This document shows, piece by piece, positions 7,624-13,275 of a stretch of 13,275 bases of DNA. The position numbers and the translations under genes are program-made. The number at the start of each line of letters is the position of its first letter. Position 1 is the first letter of the stretch. The notes under the pieces were generated by a model. It was not told the origin of the DNA, did no database searches, and saw only the letters and a program-made list of their open reading frames with translations. The stretch is taken from contig JBEVCF010000143.1 in NCBI GenBank assembly GCA_040514355.1, positions 1 through 13,275 on the forward strand, read 5' to 3'. Source of the DNA: Opacimonas sp040514355. GTDB taxonomy: Bacteria; Pseudomonadota; Gammaproteobacteria; Enterobacterales; Alteromonadaceae.

Positions 7624-9348
7624 CTACTCATTGTCGCTTGGGCTCAGATGGGCAATATTTGCGTGTCCAATAGCATCAGGTGCGACATTGAGGATTTGCA
7701 AACTGCCACTCATAATTTTTGAAAATACGGGGGCTGCAGTATCGCCGGCATAATACAAATCCCCTGCAGGTTCATTGATCAACACGACGATAACCAATTG
7801 CGGGTCAGAGACGGGGGCGACACCAGCAAAAATATTCACGTACTCTTCGCCATAGCCACCGGCAACCGCTTTGCGACTCGTGCCGGTTTTACCGGCTACT
7901 CGATATCCAGGTACGGCAGCTTTGGTACCAGAACCACCCTTTGTGGTAACACTTTCCATCATTTCAAGCACAGCTTGGGTGTTTTCAGCAGAAAAAACCC
8001 GCTCAGCAGGCATGCGATCCATGCCTTTAATAATCGATAGCTCTTGATTTATGCCGCCATTGGCCAAGGTGGTATACATCCGTGCTAATTGAGCCGTTGT
8101 AACGGATAAACCGTAACCAAATGACAGTGTCGCTAATTCAAAATCTGACCAGCGCTGGCGCTCATGAAAAATACCATTGCTTTCACCAAGCATGTTCATG
8201 CCCGTTTCACTCATTAAACCAATGTTATAATACGTATCAAGTAAGAAGTTTTTGGGCACGGACAACGCCAGTTTTGACGTGCCCATATTGGATGATTTTT
8301 GAATGATGGTACGCAGGTCAATCTCACCATAGTTTTTACTATCAGAGACGCGACTACCGCCCAACCGCATCCAACCAGGGTGCGTATCAATCACTTCATC
8401 TACTTGTACCGAGCCAAATTCTAACGCACTTAACACCGCGAGCGGTTTCACTGCTGAGCCTGGTTCGAATGCATCTGTCACGACGCGATTGCGGATACGG
8501 TGCGAACCAACATTACTACGATTATTTGGGTTGTAAGACGGGCCGTTTACCAGCGCTAGGACTTCTGCTGTTTCGACATCAATGACTATCGCAGATGCAG
8601 AGCGGGCCTGGTACAACGTAAGCGCTTTTTTGATCTCTTTATAAGCCAATGCTTGAATACGTTGGTCAATGGTCAATTGCAAGTCTTTCGCTTTTTCACC
8701 TTTGACCTCATCTAATACTTCTACCTGCCGACCACGTCCATCACGGCGAATAATGCGTTTTGCGGCTTTGCCGGTCAAATGCGAATTAAATAAACTCTCA
8801 ATGCCTTCAATCCCTTTATCATCGACATTAGTAAACCCAATCACATGAGCCGATACTTCCCCTGCAGGGTAATAACGACGGGATTCATTGCGTAAATACA
8901 CGCCTGGGATGTCGAGTTCTTCTACATAGTTCGCCATGGCAGGCGTCACCTGACGCTGTAAATACACGAAGCGGCGCTTGGGGTTACTGACTTTCTGACG
9001 CAGTGTTTCACGGTCAGTTTGTAAGACTTTTGCTAATGCATCCCAGCGTCGGGTATCGTTCAAAGAGTCATGCTGGGCAATGATTTTAGGGTCAGCATAA
9101 ATGGCTCGAACCGGAATAGACACAGCAAGTTCTTCACCATGACGATCGGTAATTAAGCCTCTGTGCGCCGGCGTATTCCGTGTACGCTTAGTTCGGCTGT
9201 CACCTTGTTTGATCAACTGATCAGGTTCAATCACTTGAATATAAGCAGCGCGAACACCAATACCTGAAAACACGCACACAATCCCAAAGATAACGAACAT
9301 AAAGCGCCAAGTTATGATGGCTGGTTGAGTCTTGGTTGTATTGGTCAT
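7624..9348 (-). CDS. ftsI: Septal peptidoglycan transpeptidase FtsI (PBP3)
   Basis: Class B penicillin-binding protein that cross-links septal peptidoglycan in the periplasm with FtsW, and a beta-lactam target. It has 574 residues (E. coli 588). It has one N-terminal transmembrane helix (about 13-37), a dimerisation/pedestal domain with RGLITDRHGEELAVS (63-77), and a C-terminal transpeptidase domain. The three catalytic motifs are intact: Ser298-Ala-Val-Lys301 in EPGSAVKP, SSN at 352-354, and KTGT at 487-490. The ATG at 9348 overlaps the ftsL stop as ATGA. Its 3' end is followed after 5 bases directly by murF, so murE is missing from this position. Confidence 0.97.
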   Translation of the reverse strand: MTNTTKTQPAIITWRFMFVIFGIVCVFSGIGVRAAYIQVIEPDQLIKQGDSRTKRTRNTPAHRGLITDRHGEELAVSIPVRAIYADPKIIAQHDSLNDTRRWDALAKVLQTDRETLRQKVSNPKRRFVYLQRQVTPAMANYVEELDIPGVYLRNESRRYYPAGEVSAHVIGFTNVDDKGIEGIESLFNSHLTGKAAKRIIRRDGRGRQVEVLDEVKGEKAKDLQLTIDQRIQALAYKEIKKALTLYQARSASAIVIDVETAEVLALVNGPSYNPNNRSNVGSHRIRNRVVTDAFEPGSAVKPLAVLSALEFGSVQVDEVIDTHPGWMRLGGSRVSDSKNYGEIDLRTIIQKSSNMGTSKLALSVPKNFLLDTYYNIGLMSETGMNMLGESNGIFHERQRWSDFELATLSFGYGLSVTTAQLARMYTTLANGGINQELSIIKGMDRMPAERVFSAENTQAVLEMMESVTTKGGSGTKAAVPGYRVAGKTGTSRKAVAGGYGEEYVNIFAGVAPVSDPQLVIVVLINEPAGDLYYAGDTAAPVFSKIMSGSLQILNVAPDAIGHANIAHLSPSDNE

Positions 9349-9656
9349 TGTACCACCACTTTTTCTTCAGCGGTCGTTGGACGACGCATACCCAGTTTTT
9401 GTTGCACAATATTCTCAATACGGTTGTGCTCTGTTAATGCGCTTTGTTCTAATACTAAGTGCCGCCATTCGACATCAAGCTCGTCTTGTTGTTGCATTAA
9501 CTGTTCTAATTGAATCGATAGCTGACGATTTTCATGTACCGATAAAATCACTGCAAAAGCTGAAGCAATTACGGCTATAAACAACAAAACCCGCAAGAAG
9601 TTGCGGGCTAAATCCGTTAGCAATATGGAAAGGAGTTGGCTGTCTAATTGAAACAT
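9345..9656 (-). CDS. ftsL: Cell division protein FtsL
   Basis: Small bitopic membrane protein that forms the FtsQLB complex and helps activate FtsW-FtsI. It has 103 residues: a short cytoplasmic part, one hydrophobic helix (about 18-40, rich in Val, Ile, Leu and Ala), then a charged heptad-like coiled coil (about 41-85, rich in Gln, Glu and Leu) ending with the family-typical IVQQKLGMRRP. It is slightly shorter than E. coli FtsL (121). ATG at 9656 shares one base with the rsmH stop (TGATG), with GGAG 8 bases upstream. A GTG one codon earlier (9659) is an equally workable start. The position between rsmH and ftsI is diagnostic. Confidence 0.94.
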   Translation of the reverse strand: MFQLDSQLLSILLTDLARNFLRVLLFIAVIASAFAVILSVHENRQLSIQLEQLMQQQDELDVEWRHLVLEQSALTEHNRIENIVQQKLGMRRPTTAEEKVVVQ

Positions 9657-10588
9657 CACAACTTCTCCGCTACTCTTATAACGGCACTTCGAGAGCGCAC
9701 ATTTTCGTTGAGTTCTCGTTCACTCGCCTTACCCGCTTTGCCAATAATCTTGAGTACTTTATCCGCATCAATCTCGGCTTGGGTAATTGGCATATTGTGC
9801 GGTACGTTTTTACCTTTCGCCTGCTCCTTCATAAAGCGTTTCACCAAGCGGTCTTCTAAAGAGTGAAAACTGATCACCACCAAACGCCCACCGGGTTTCA
9901 ACAGCGCGGTCGCAGCTTTTAATCCTTGTCTAATTTGCTCAAGCTCGCTGTTGATATAAATACGGATCCCTTGAAAGGTGCGCGTTGCCGGATGCTTGTG
10001 CTTGTCTTTCACTGGCATGGCAGCTTCGATAAGTTCAGCGAGCTGTAAGGTTGAGGTAAGTGGCGTATGTTGACGAGTCGTGACAATAGCATGCGCAATG
10101 CGTTTGCCAAATTTTTCCTCACCAAACTCTTTGATGACTTGCGCAATGTCTTGTTCTTCGGCTGTCGCTAACCATTGTGCTGCGCTTTGTCCACGCGTCG
10201 TATCCATGCGCATATCAAGTGGACCATCTCGCAAAAAACTAAACCCGCGCTGGGCATCATCTAATTGTGGCGATGACACCCCTAAATCTAACAGAACGCC
10301 GTCCACTTTAGATATCGACAACGCATCTTCACAGTGTTGTTGCATCTGAGCGAATGGCTGATGGACGATGGTAAAACGAGCGTCACTGGCGTATTTTTGT
10401 GCTGCTTCAACCGCTTGTGGATCGCGATCAAAGGCAATCAATCTGCCACGCTCATTTAATCTCGACAATATATGCCCTGAATGACCGCCACGCCCAAATG
10501 TGCCATCGATATAAATACCGGCAGGGTTAATCGCTAAGCCAGCCAATGATTCTTCAAGTAACACTGAATAGTGGGTAGGATCCATCAT
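9656..10588 (-). CDS. rsmH: 16S rRNA (cytosine1402-N4)-methyltransferase RsmH
   Basis: SAM-dependent methyltransferase (formerly MraW) that modifies C1402 in the decoding centre of 16S rRNA. It has 310 residues (E. coli 313). Visible are HYSVLLEES near the N-terminus, the SAM-binding motif YIDGTFGRGGHS (26-37), GVLLDLGVSSPQLDDAQRGF (96-115) followed by DGPLDMRMD, RTFQGIRIYINSELE, and GGRLVVISFHSLEDRLVKRF towards the C-terminus. The start ATG at 10588 overlaps the mraZ stop (ATGA); a second ATG follows at once at 10585. AGGA lies 9 bases upstream. It sits in the usual place between mraZ and ftsL. Confidence 0.98.
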   Translation of the reverse strand: MMDPTHYSVLLEESLAGLAINPAGIYIDGTFGRGGHSGHILSRLNERGRLIAFDRDPQAVEAAQKYASDARFTIVHQPFAQMQQHCEDALSISKVDGVLLDLGVSSPQLDDAQRGFSFLRDGPLDMRMDTTRGQSAAQWLATAEEQDIAQVIKEFGEEKFGKRIAHAIVTTRQHTPLTSTLQLAELIEAAMPVKDKHKHPATRTFQGIRIYINSELEQIRQGLKAATALLKPGGRLVVISFHSLEDRLVKRFMKEQAKGKNVPHNMPITQAEIDADKVLKIIGKAGKASERELNENVRSRSAVIRVAEKL

Positions 10589-11043
10589 AATGAGAAATCC
10601 TGTAAGCGTTCAGTCAACTCAAAACCACCCATTTGTTCAGTCTGGATGTCTTGTTCAATTTGTTTGTGCCAGAGATCGGCATCCCAAATCTCAAATTTGT
10701 TTAATTGCCCAACTAGCATAATTTGCTTATCTAGCTTGGCATGTTGACGCAGTGGGGGAGGTAAAGTGAAGCGACCGTTTTTATCCATCTCGCCTTCAGC
10801 TGCATAGCCCAAGACCAAACGTAACATACGGCGTTCGTGAGGATTAGTAGAGGATAACTTGCCGAGTTTTAACTCGATTTCTTCCCATTCGTGCAGTGGG
10901 TAAAGTAATAAACAACTCTGTACAGGGTCTACAGTGCAAACTAATTGTCCTTGGCAATCATCCATCAGCGATTGGCGGTACTTTGTCGGTACAGCTATTC
11001 TGCCTTTGACATCTAAATTGATTGCATTTGCGCCGCGGAACAT
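10585..11043 (-). CDS. mraZ: Transcriptional regulator MraZ
   Basis: DNA-binding protein of the SpoVT/AbrB fold that usually forms a ring-shaped oligomer and autoregulates the dcw operon. It has 152 residues, as in E. coli. It carries two copies of the fold signature: LDVKGRIAVPTKYR (10-23) and MDKNGRFTLPPPLR in the second half. The N-terminus MFRGANAINLD matches the family, fixing the ATG at 11043. AAAGG lies about 9 bases upstream, with an additional GGGG closer in. It is the first gene of the dcw run. Three candidate binding repeats lie 82-106 bases upstream of its start codon, immediately after a promoter, which fits self-repression. Confidence 0.97.
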   Translation of the reverse strand: MFRGANAINLDVKGRIAVPTKYRQSLMDDCQGQLVCTVDPVQSCLLLYPLHEWEEIELKLGKLSSTNPHERRMLRLVLGYAAEGEMDKNGRFTLPPPLRQHAKLDKQIMLVGQLNKFEIWDADLWHKQIEQDIQTEQMGGFELTERLQDFSL

Positions 11044-11074
11044 TTCCCCAGACCTTTTAGTAATGATTATTATT

Positions 11075-11083
11075 ATTGTAACA
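11075..11083 (-). promoter_or_regulatory. Possible second mraZ promoter (extended -10)
   Basis: The minus strand reads TGTTACAAT, an extended -10 (TGn plus TACAAT, five of six consensus bases). No good -35 lies at standard spacing. Transcription would begin near 11068, leaving a leader of about 25 bases before mraZ and bypassing the MraZ repeats. It is only a sequence match in an AT-rich stretch. Confidence 0.3.
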
Positions 11084-11102
11084 ATGGCCTTGCATGGACG
11101 AA

Positions 11103-11123
11103 CTTGAAAACATGTTCTTCAAG
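11103..11123 (-). repeat. Nested dyad in the mraZ leader
   Basis: Arms CTTGAA and TTCAAG are perfect complements flanking the 8-base palindrome AACATGTT, with one unpaired base. In RNA this could fold into a hairpin of about 8 pairs with a CAUG loop. It starts two bases after the last MraZ repeat and lies 60-80 bases upstream of mraZ. No T-tract follows, so it is not an intrinsic terminator. It could be an operator for a dimeric regulator or a leader structure; the function is unknown. Confidence 0.5.
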
Positions 11124-11124
11124 A

Positions 11125-11149
11125 TCCACTTTACGCCACATTTACCCAC
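11125..11149 (-). promoter_or_regulatory. MraZ operator: three GTGGN direct repeats
   Basis: On the minus strand GTGGG, GTGGC and GTGGA begin at 11149, 11139 and 11129, exactly 10 bases apart with 5-base spacers. Known MraZ sites in E. coli are tandem TGGGN repeats separated by 5 bases, so number, spacing and core all agree; only the first copy has the full TGGG. The repeats start right at the predicted transcription start of the 11158-11186 promoter, so bound MraZ would block initiation or early elongation. Confidence 0.78.
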
Positions 11150-11157
11150 TAAAACTC

Positions 11158-11186
11158 AGTTTATGGCCAAAATCTTACAAAATCAA
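11158..11186 (-). promoter_or_regulatory. Predicted sigma70 promoter of the dcw operon
   Basis: The minus strand has TTGATT (11181-11186), a 17-base spacer, and TAAACT (11158-11163); each hexamer matches four of six consensus bases. Transcription would start near 11150, giving a leader of about 107 bases containing the MraZ repeats and the nested dyad. The hexamers are moderate, but the placement directly upstream of the MraZ repeats raises confidence. Confidence 0.5.
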
Positions 11187-11199
11187 GCATAATAAAGCT

Positions 11200-11228
11200 A
11201 AAAAAGCAGCTTATAATGCTGATTTTTT
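11200..11228. terminator. Weak bidirectional hairpin between A- and T-tracts
   Basis: Six A's, CAGC, a 7-base loop, GCTG and six T's form a symmetric structure, with a single mismatched pair between the GC part and the A/T part. On either strand it reads as a short stem followed by a T-run. It could act as a backup terminator after sapC, but the GC stem is only 4 pairs. Confidence 0.35.
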
Positions 11229-11310
11229 ATACAGGTATACACTAGTATGGTAATGCTGCACTCCGTACTAAGTGCGAGGTAATCACAGGAATGGGTACAT
11301 ATTGCTGGTA

Positions 11311-11365
11311 CAAAAAAACCAAGTGCAACACACAGAGTTTAAACTCCCATTGACACTTGGTTTTG
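11311..11365 (-). terminator. Two-tier intrinsic terminator after sapC
   Basis: Arms AAAACCAAGTG (11315-11325) and CACTTGGTTTT (11354-11364) are perfect complements. Pairing extends three more bases inwards with one bulge. The loop holds a second perfect 12-base palindrome, GAGTTTAAACTC (11335-11346). On the minus strand the right-hand arm runs into seven T's, the normal intrinsic-terminator layout, 37-91 bases after the sapC stop. Reading on the plus strand it ends in four T's, so it may also work weakly in reverse. It separates sapC from the dcw promoter. Confidence 0.85.
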
Positions 11366-11401
11366 TATGTAATGATTTAACTAGTTTGACTAAAAGGGGG
11401 G

Positions 11402-12190
11402 TTATTGTTTTACTTCAGCCTCAGCCTCAGCTTTTGCTTTCGCTGCCGCCTCTTGAGCCAAGTTGACAATTTGTAACGAACGGATCGGAGAATCGGTATT
11501 GTTCGACAACTCAACCAAACGATTTAATTGGCCCAAAGACATCATGACCGCATATACTGCCCCTAAGAAACCTTTTTTATGAAGCGCCAAAACGTCCGCA
11601 TCAGGTAAGTCCAATAATTTCGGCTCATCGATACCCAGCATACCGGTGATGGTACGACGTTCGTTATTAACTGTCACATAACGGATTTCAATCGCAGTCA
11701 ACAGCTCTAATTCGACCATTTTTTGAATAAATTCAGCTGTTAAACGCTCACTATTGGCCAAAAGATCCATGAAATTCAAACGATTTTGTAGCACATCGCC
11801 AGGATTGCCGTCTTCGTTAAACAACGGATTGCCTTCTTCTGTGCTCAACAGGCTACTGTTTTCGTCAATATATAGACCTAATTTGTCACCATCCGGACGA
11901 ATATCGAAAGGATAACGCTGAATATTCATCGGAACTTGAGGCGCTTGCCACTTGCCTTCGTGTAAATATAAGTTCTTTTGTTGCTCAACACCCAGCATGG
12001 CAACCGAGTGGTGATTGCCCGTGCTTTCATCTTTGATGAAGACTATCGGCATCGCTGTTGCTAATTGGGGATACTCTCGGATACTGGCTGCTGCAATATG
12101 GGTATTTTGCGTGTAAGAATAATCTGGTTTAGCGGCGAGTTTTAAATCTTTGTGGATTGCCTTGTCTAGTGGCACATAATTAATAGTCAT
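11402..12190 (-). CDS. SapC-family protein
   Basis: It has 262 residues and matches the SapC family, named after the Campylobacter fetus surface-array (S-layer) locus; the biochemical role of most members is unknown. Recognisable family features are YPQLATAMPIVFIKD (40-54), a MLGVEQQKNLYLHEGKW stretch (65-81), QRYPFDI (91-97), NPLFNEDGNPGDVLQNRL (121-138), then an alpha-helical half with FIQKMVELELL (154-164) and a C-terminal GAVYAVMMSLGQLNRLVEL (210-228). There is no signal peptide or transmembrane segment, so it is probably cytoplasmic. The last 15 or so residues are an Ala/Lys/Glu-rich low-complexity helix. ATG at 12190 has AAGAG about 8 bases upstream. It has its own promoter and terminator, so it is probably a single-gene unit. 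No S-layer or secretion gene is visible here. Confidence 0.85.
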   Translation of the reverse strand: MTINYVPLDKAIHKDLKLAAKPDYSYTQNTHIAAASIREYPQLATAMPIVFIKDESTGNHHSVAMLGVEQQKNLYLHEGKWQAPQVPMNIQRYPFDIRPDGDKLGLYIDENSSLLSTEEGNPLFNEDGNPGDVLQNRLNFMDLLANSERLTAEFIQKMVELELLTAIEIRYVTVNNERRTITGMLGIDEPKLLDLPDADVLALHKKGFLGAVYAVMMSLGQLNRLVELSNNTDSPIRSLQIVNLAQEAAAKAKAEAEAEVKQ

Positions 12191-12218
12191 ATTTTTCTCT
12201 TTTTTATATATGAAAGTA

Positions 12219-12248
12219 TTTATATAGTAACGAAATTACACCTTTCAA
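12219..12248 (-). promoter_or_regulatory. Predicted sapC promoter
   Basis: The minus strand has TTGAAA (12243-12248, five of six consensus) and an AT-rich -10 that can be read as TATATA (16-base spacer, 12221-12226) or TATAAA (18-base spacer, 12219-12224). Transcription would start near 12212, giving a leader of about 22 bases before the sapC ATG. This is the best promoter match by hexamer score in the window. Confidence 0.6.
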
Positions 12249-12268
12249 GTCACGTCTTTCACATGAAT

Positions 12269-12292
12269 GTTAAAATATTGTGATTTTTTAAC
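12269..12292. repeat. AT-rich inverted repeat upstream of sapC promoter
   Basis: GTTAAAA (12269-12275) and TTTTAAC (12286-12292) are 7-base inverted arms around a 10-base centre. It lies about 20 bases upstream of the predicted sapC -35. It could be a regulator site or simply chance in AT-rich DNA; the stem has only one G-C pair, so it is not a convincing terminator for the upstream gene. Confidence 0.35.
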
Positions 12293-12338
12293 CATTTATT
12301 GCGTCGTTGAACAGTTACGCCGTACAAAAACTCGACAA

Positions 12339-12611
12339 TTACAGTATAAACACGACCCATATCAACACGCCTACAGCCGTGATACCTATGTAAGGAAACG
12401 GCGATTGCCATATCGATAAAGGCTGGGTGTCTACGTCCACATGATGGACTTGTTCACCCAACGTATCTTTTTTCTGATACATCCAATAACTGACCGCAAT
12501 CGCGACGAGTAAGGCTAAAATTAACCACACACTGAATGCTTCATATAAGTACACTGCATAGAAGTAAAGCAGTACGTAAATACCAATCAGGATCCAAAAA
12601 AATCCACGCAT
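12339..12611 (-). CDS. Small three-segment membrane protein of unknown function
   Basis: I do not recognise this 90-residue protein. It starts MRGFFWILIGIYVLLYFY and shows three hydrophobic segments (about 4-21, 25-45 and 70-90), with a polar loop (about 46-66) carrying two adjacent histidines and several acidic residues. The last helix runs to the C-terminus. The first two segments are rich in Tyr, Trp and Phe. The ATG at 12611 is 18 bases after the hydrolase stop, with AAAGG about 9 bases upstream, so it is probably co-transcribed with the hydrolase. Real coding is supported by the ribosome site, the tight spacing and coherent membrane segments; the function is not predictable. Confidence 0.7.
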   Translation of the reverse strand: MRGFFWILIGIYVLLYFYAVYLYEAFSVWLILALLVAIAVSYWMYQKKDTLGEQVHHVDVDTQPLSIWQSPFPYIGITAVGVLIWVVFIL

Positions 12612-12629
12612 ATCTGAGCCTTTTATTGA

Positions 12630-13275
12630 TTATCTAGTTGTTAAAAAGTGATTGAGCATAGACAACATGTGACCATGAACAGGGTTTGTCTTTGGTTCTC
12701 CACACACATTGTAACGCTCGGGGGGTTGTTTGCCCAAGTGTTTGATTTGGGTTTTGTTCAATGGTAAATCGGCATGACAAACCTGCATCGCCTCCTCTAT
12801 TTCGAGAAAAACGTGGTCACCATCTACCCTACCCAACAAATCAATCACTCCGTCTATAGGGGTCACATTATCTGCATGTGAATGGCTTACAAATAAAGGG
12901 ATATTACGGCGTTGGGCATGACTAAGCATGGCTCGGATATCGCGTATGATCGCCATCAACTCGGTTGCCGCATAGCTGGATACCGTTGGATACTTATAGG
13001 GATTAGGGCCGCTCGTGGCATAATCCAATTCAGTCCATTTGGCGACGTAGCGAGCAAAGGGCACTTTGGTCAGTGTTTCAGCGTTACCGGGCAAACTCAA
13101 TGCAGCTGAAAACAATACCACGCTGTGTACTTGCGTGGGATATTGTAACGCGTAATCAATCGCTAGCGCCCCACCCGTTGAAAAGCCCCCCACCACGACC
13201 TCTTCACCTAAGGCTTTGGCAGCCGTGAACACATCTCTAACGTGCTCTCGCCAGAGTTGGGCTAAATGATCATCG
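12630..13275 (-). CDS. Alpha/beta hydrolase, 5' end cut by window edge
   Basis: Serine hydrolase of the alpha/beta fold; substrate unknown. The frame is open from the stop at 12630 to the right edge, giving 214 visible residues, so the start is outside the window. An internal GTG at 13232 would begin just before the nucleophile elbow and cut off most of the fold, so it is not the start. Visible are DDHLAQLWREHVRDVF leading to the strand and elbow GGFSTGG (nucleophile Ser32 of the visible part), VVLFSAAL after the next helix, the likely acid Asp135 in SHADNVTP, and a likely catalytic His167 in CHADLPL. GGFSTGG is of the lipase/esterase or thioesterase type. It seems to form a unit with the small membrane protein downstream. 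There is no secretion evidence, since the N-terminus is missing. Confidence 0.85.
   Translation of the reverse strand, partial: DDHLAQLWREHVRDVFTAAKALGEEVVVGGFSTGGALAIDYALQYPTQVHSVVLFSAALSLPGNAETLTKVPFARYVAKWTELDYATSGPNPYKYPTVSSYAATELMAIIRDIRAMLSHAQRRNIPLFVSHSHADNVTPIDGVIDLLGRVDGDHVFLEIEEAMQVCHADLPLNKTQIKHLGKQPPERYNVCGEPKTNPVHGHMLSMLNHFLTTR

Larger units (their letters stand above)
11044..11401. other. Intergenic regulatory region between sapC and mraZ
   Basis: This 358-base gap contains no supported gene. In minus-strand order it holds the sapC terminator, a short possible hairpin (GCACT...AGTGC near 11258-11275), the weak bidirectional hairpin, the dcw promoter, the MraZ repeats, the nested dyad and the possible extended -10. 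It is AT-rich compared with the genes on either side. Open frames crossing it on the plus strand have no ribosome site or family features. Confidence 0.8.

Noticed and set aside
11212..11217. Perfect TATAAT on the plus strand
   Set aside because: There is no -35 at usual spacing and no plus-strand gene downstream; it is the loop of the AT-flanked hairpin.
11272..11466. Plus-strand open frame across the sapC terminator
   Set aside because: It crosses both arms of the terminator hairpin and runs into sapC antisense, and has no convincing ribosome site.
12301..12338. Possible terminator after the small membrane protein (GCGT and ACGC arms)
   Set aside because: Only four pairs with a 12-base loop and no T-tract follow on the minus strand; it is not convincing.

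Overview
Every gene in this window lies on the minus strand. The window is a division and cell-wall (dcw) cluster plus three flanking upstream genes. The protein sequences, the gene order mraZ-rsmH-ftsL-ftsI-murF-mraY-ftsW-murG-ddlB-ftsQ-ftsA, and an FtsL/FtsQ/FtsA division set all point to a Gram-negative proteobacterium, most likely a gammaproteobacterium of moderate GC. I cannot name the genus from sequence alone.

In transcription order (high to low coordinates), the first genes are an alpha/beta hydrolase cut by the right edge (12630-13275), a 90-residue three-segment membrane protein (12339-12611) and a SapC-family gene (11402-12190). sapC appears to have its own promoter (about 12219-12248) and ends at a strong two-tier intrinsic terminator (11311-11365). 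The 358-base gap 11044-11401 then holds that terminator, a weaker AT-flanked hairpin, a sigma70-like promoter (11158-11186), three GTGGN direct repeats with a 10-base period that match known MraZ boxes (11125-11149), a nested dyad in the leader (11103-11123) and a possible second, extended -10 promoter (11075-11083).

From mraZ (start 11043) to ftsA (cut by the left edge) the genes are packed with overlaps of 1-14 bases or gaps of at most 30 bases, which suggests one long translationally coupled operon. MraZ would regulate the operon and RsmH methylates 16S rRNA. FtsL, FtsQ, FtsI, FtsW and FtsA belong to the divisome. MurF, MraY and MurG build the lipid-linked peptidoglycan precursor, and Ddl makes the D-Ala-D-Ala that MurF adds.

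The main oddity is an absence. Relative to the Escherichia coli order, murE (between ftsI and murF), murD (between mraY and ftsW) and murC (between murG and ddlB) are all missing, and the three junctions are sealed to +5, +1 and -4 bases. Three of the four Mur ligases must therefore be encoded elsewhere, while murF alone stayed. Apart from this the cluster is conventional, and I see no mobile elements, CRISPR arrays, tRNAs or rRNAs.
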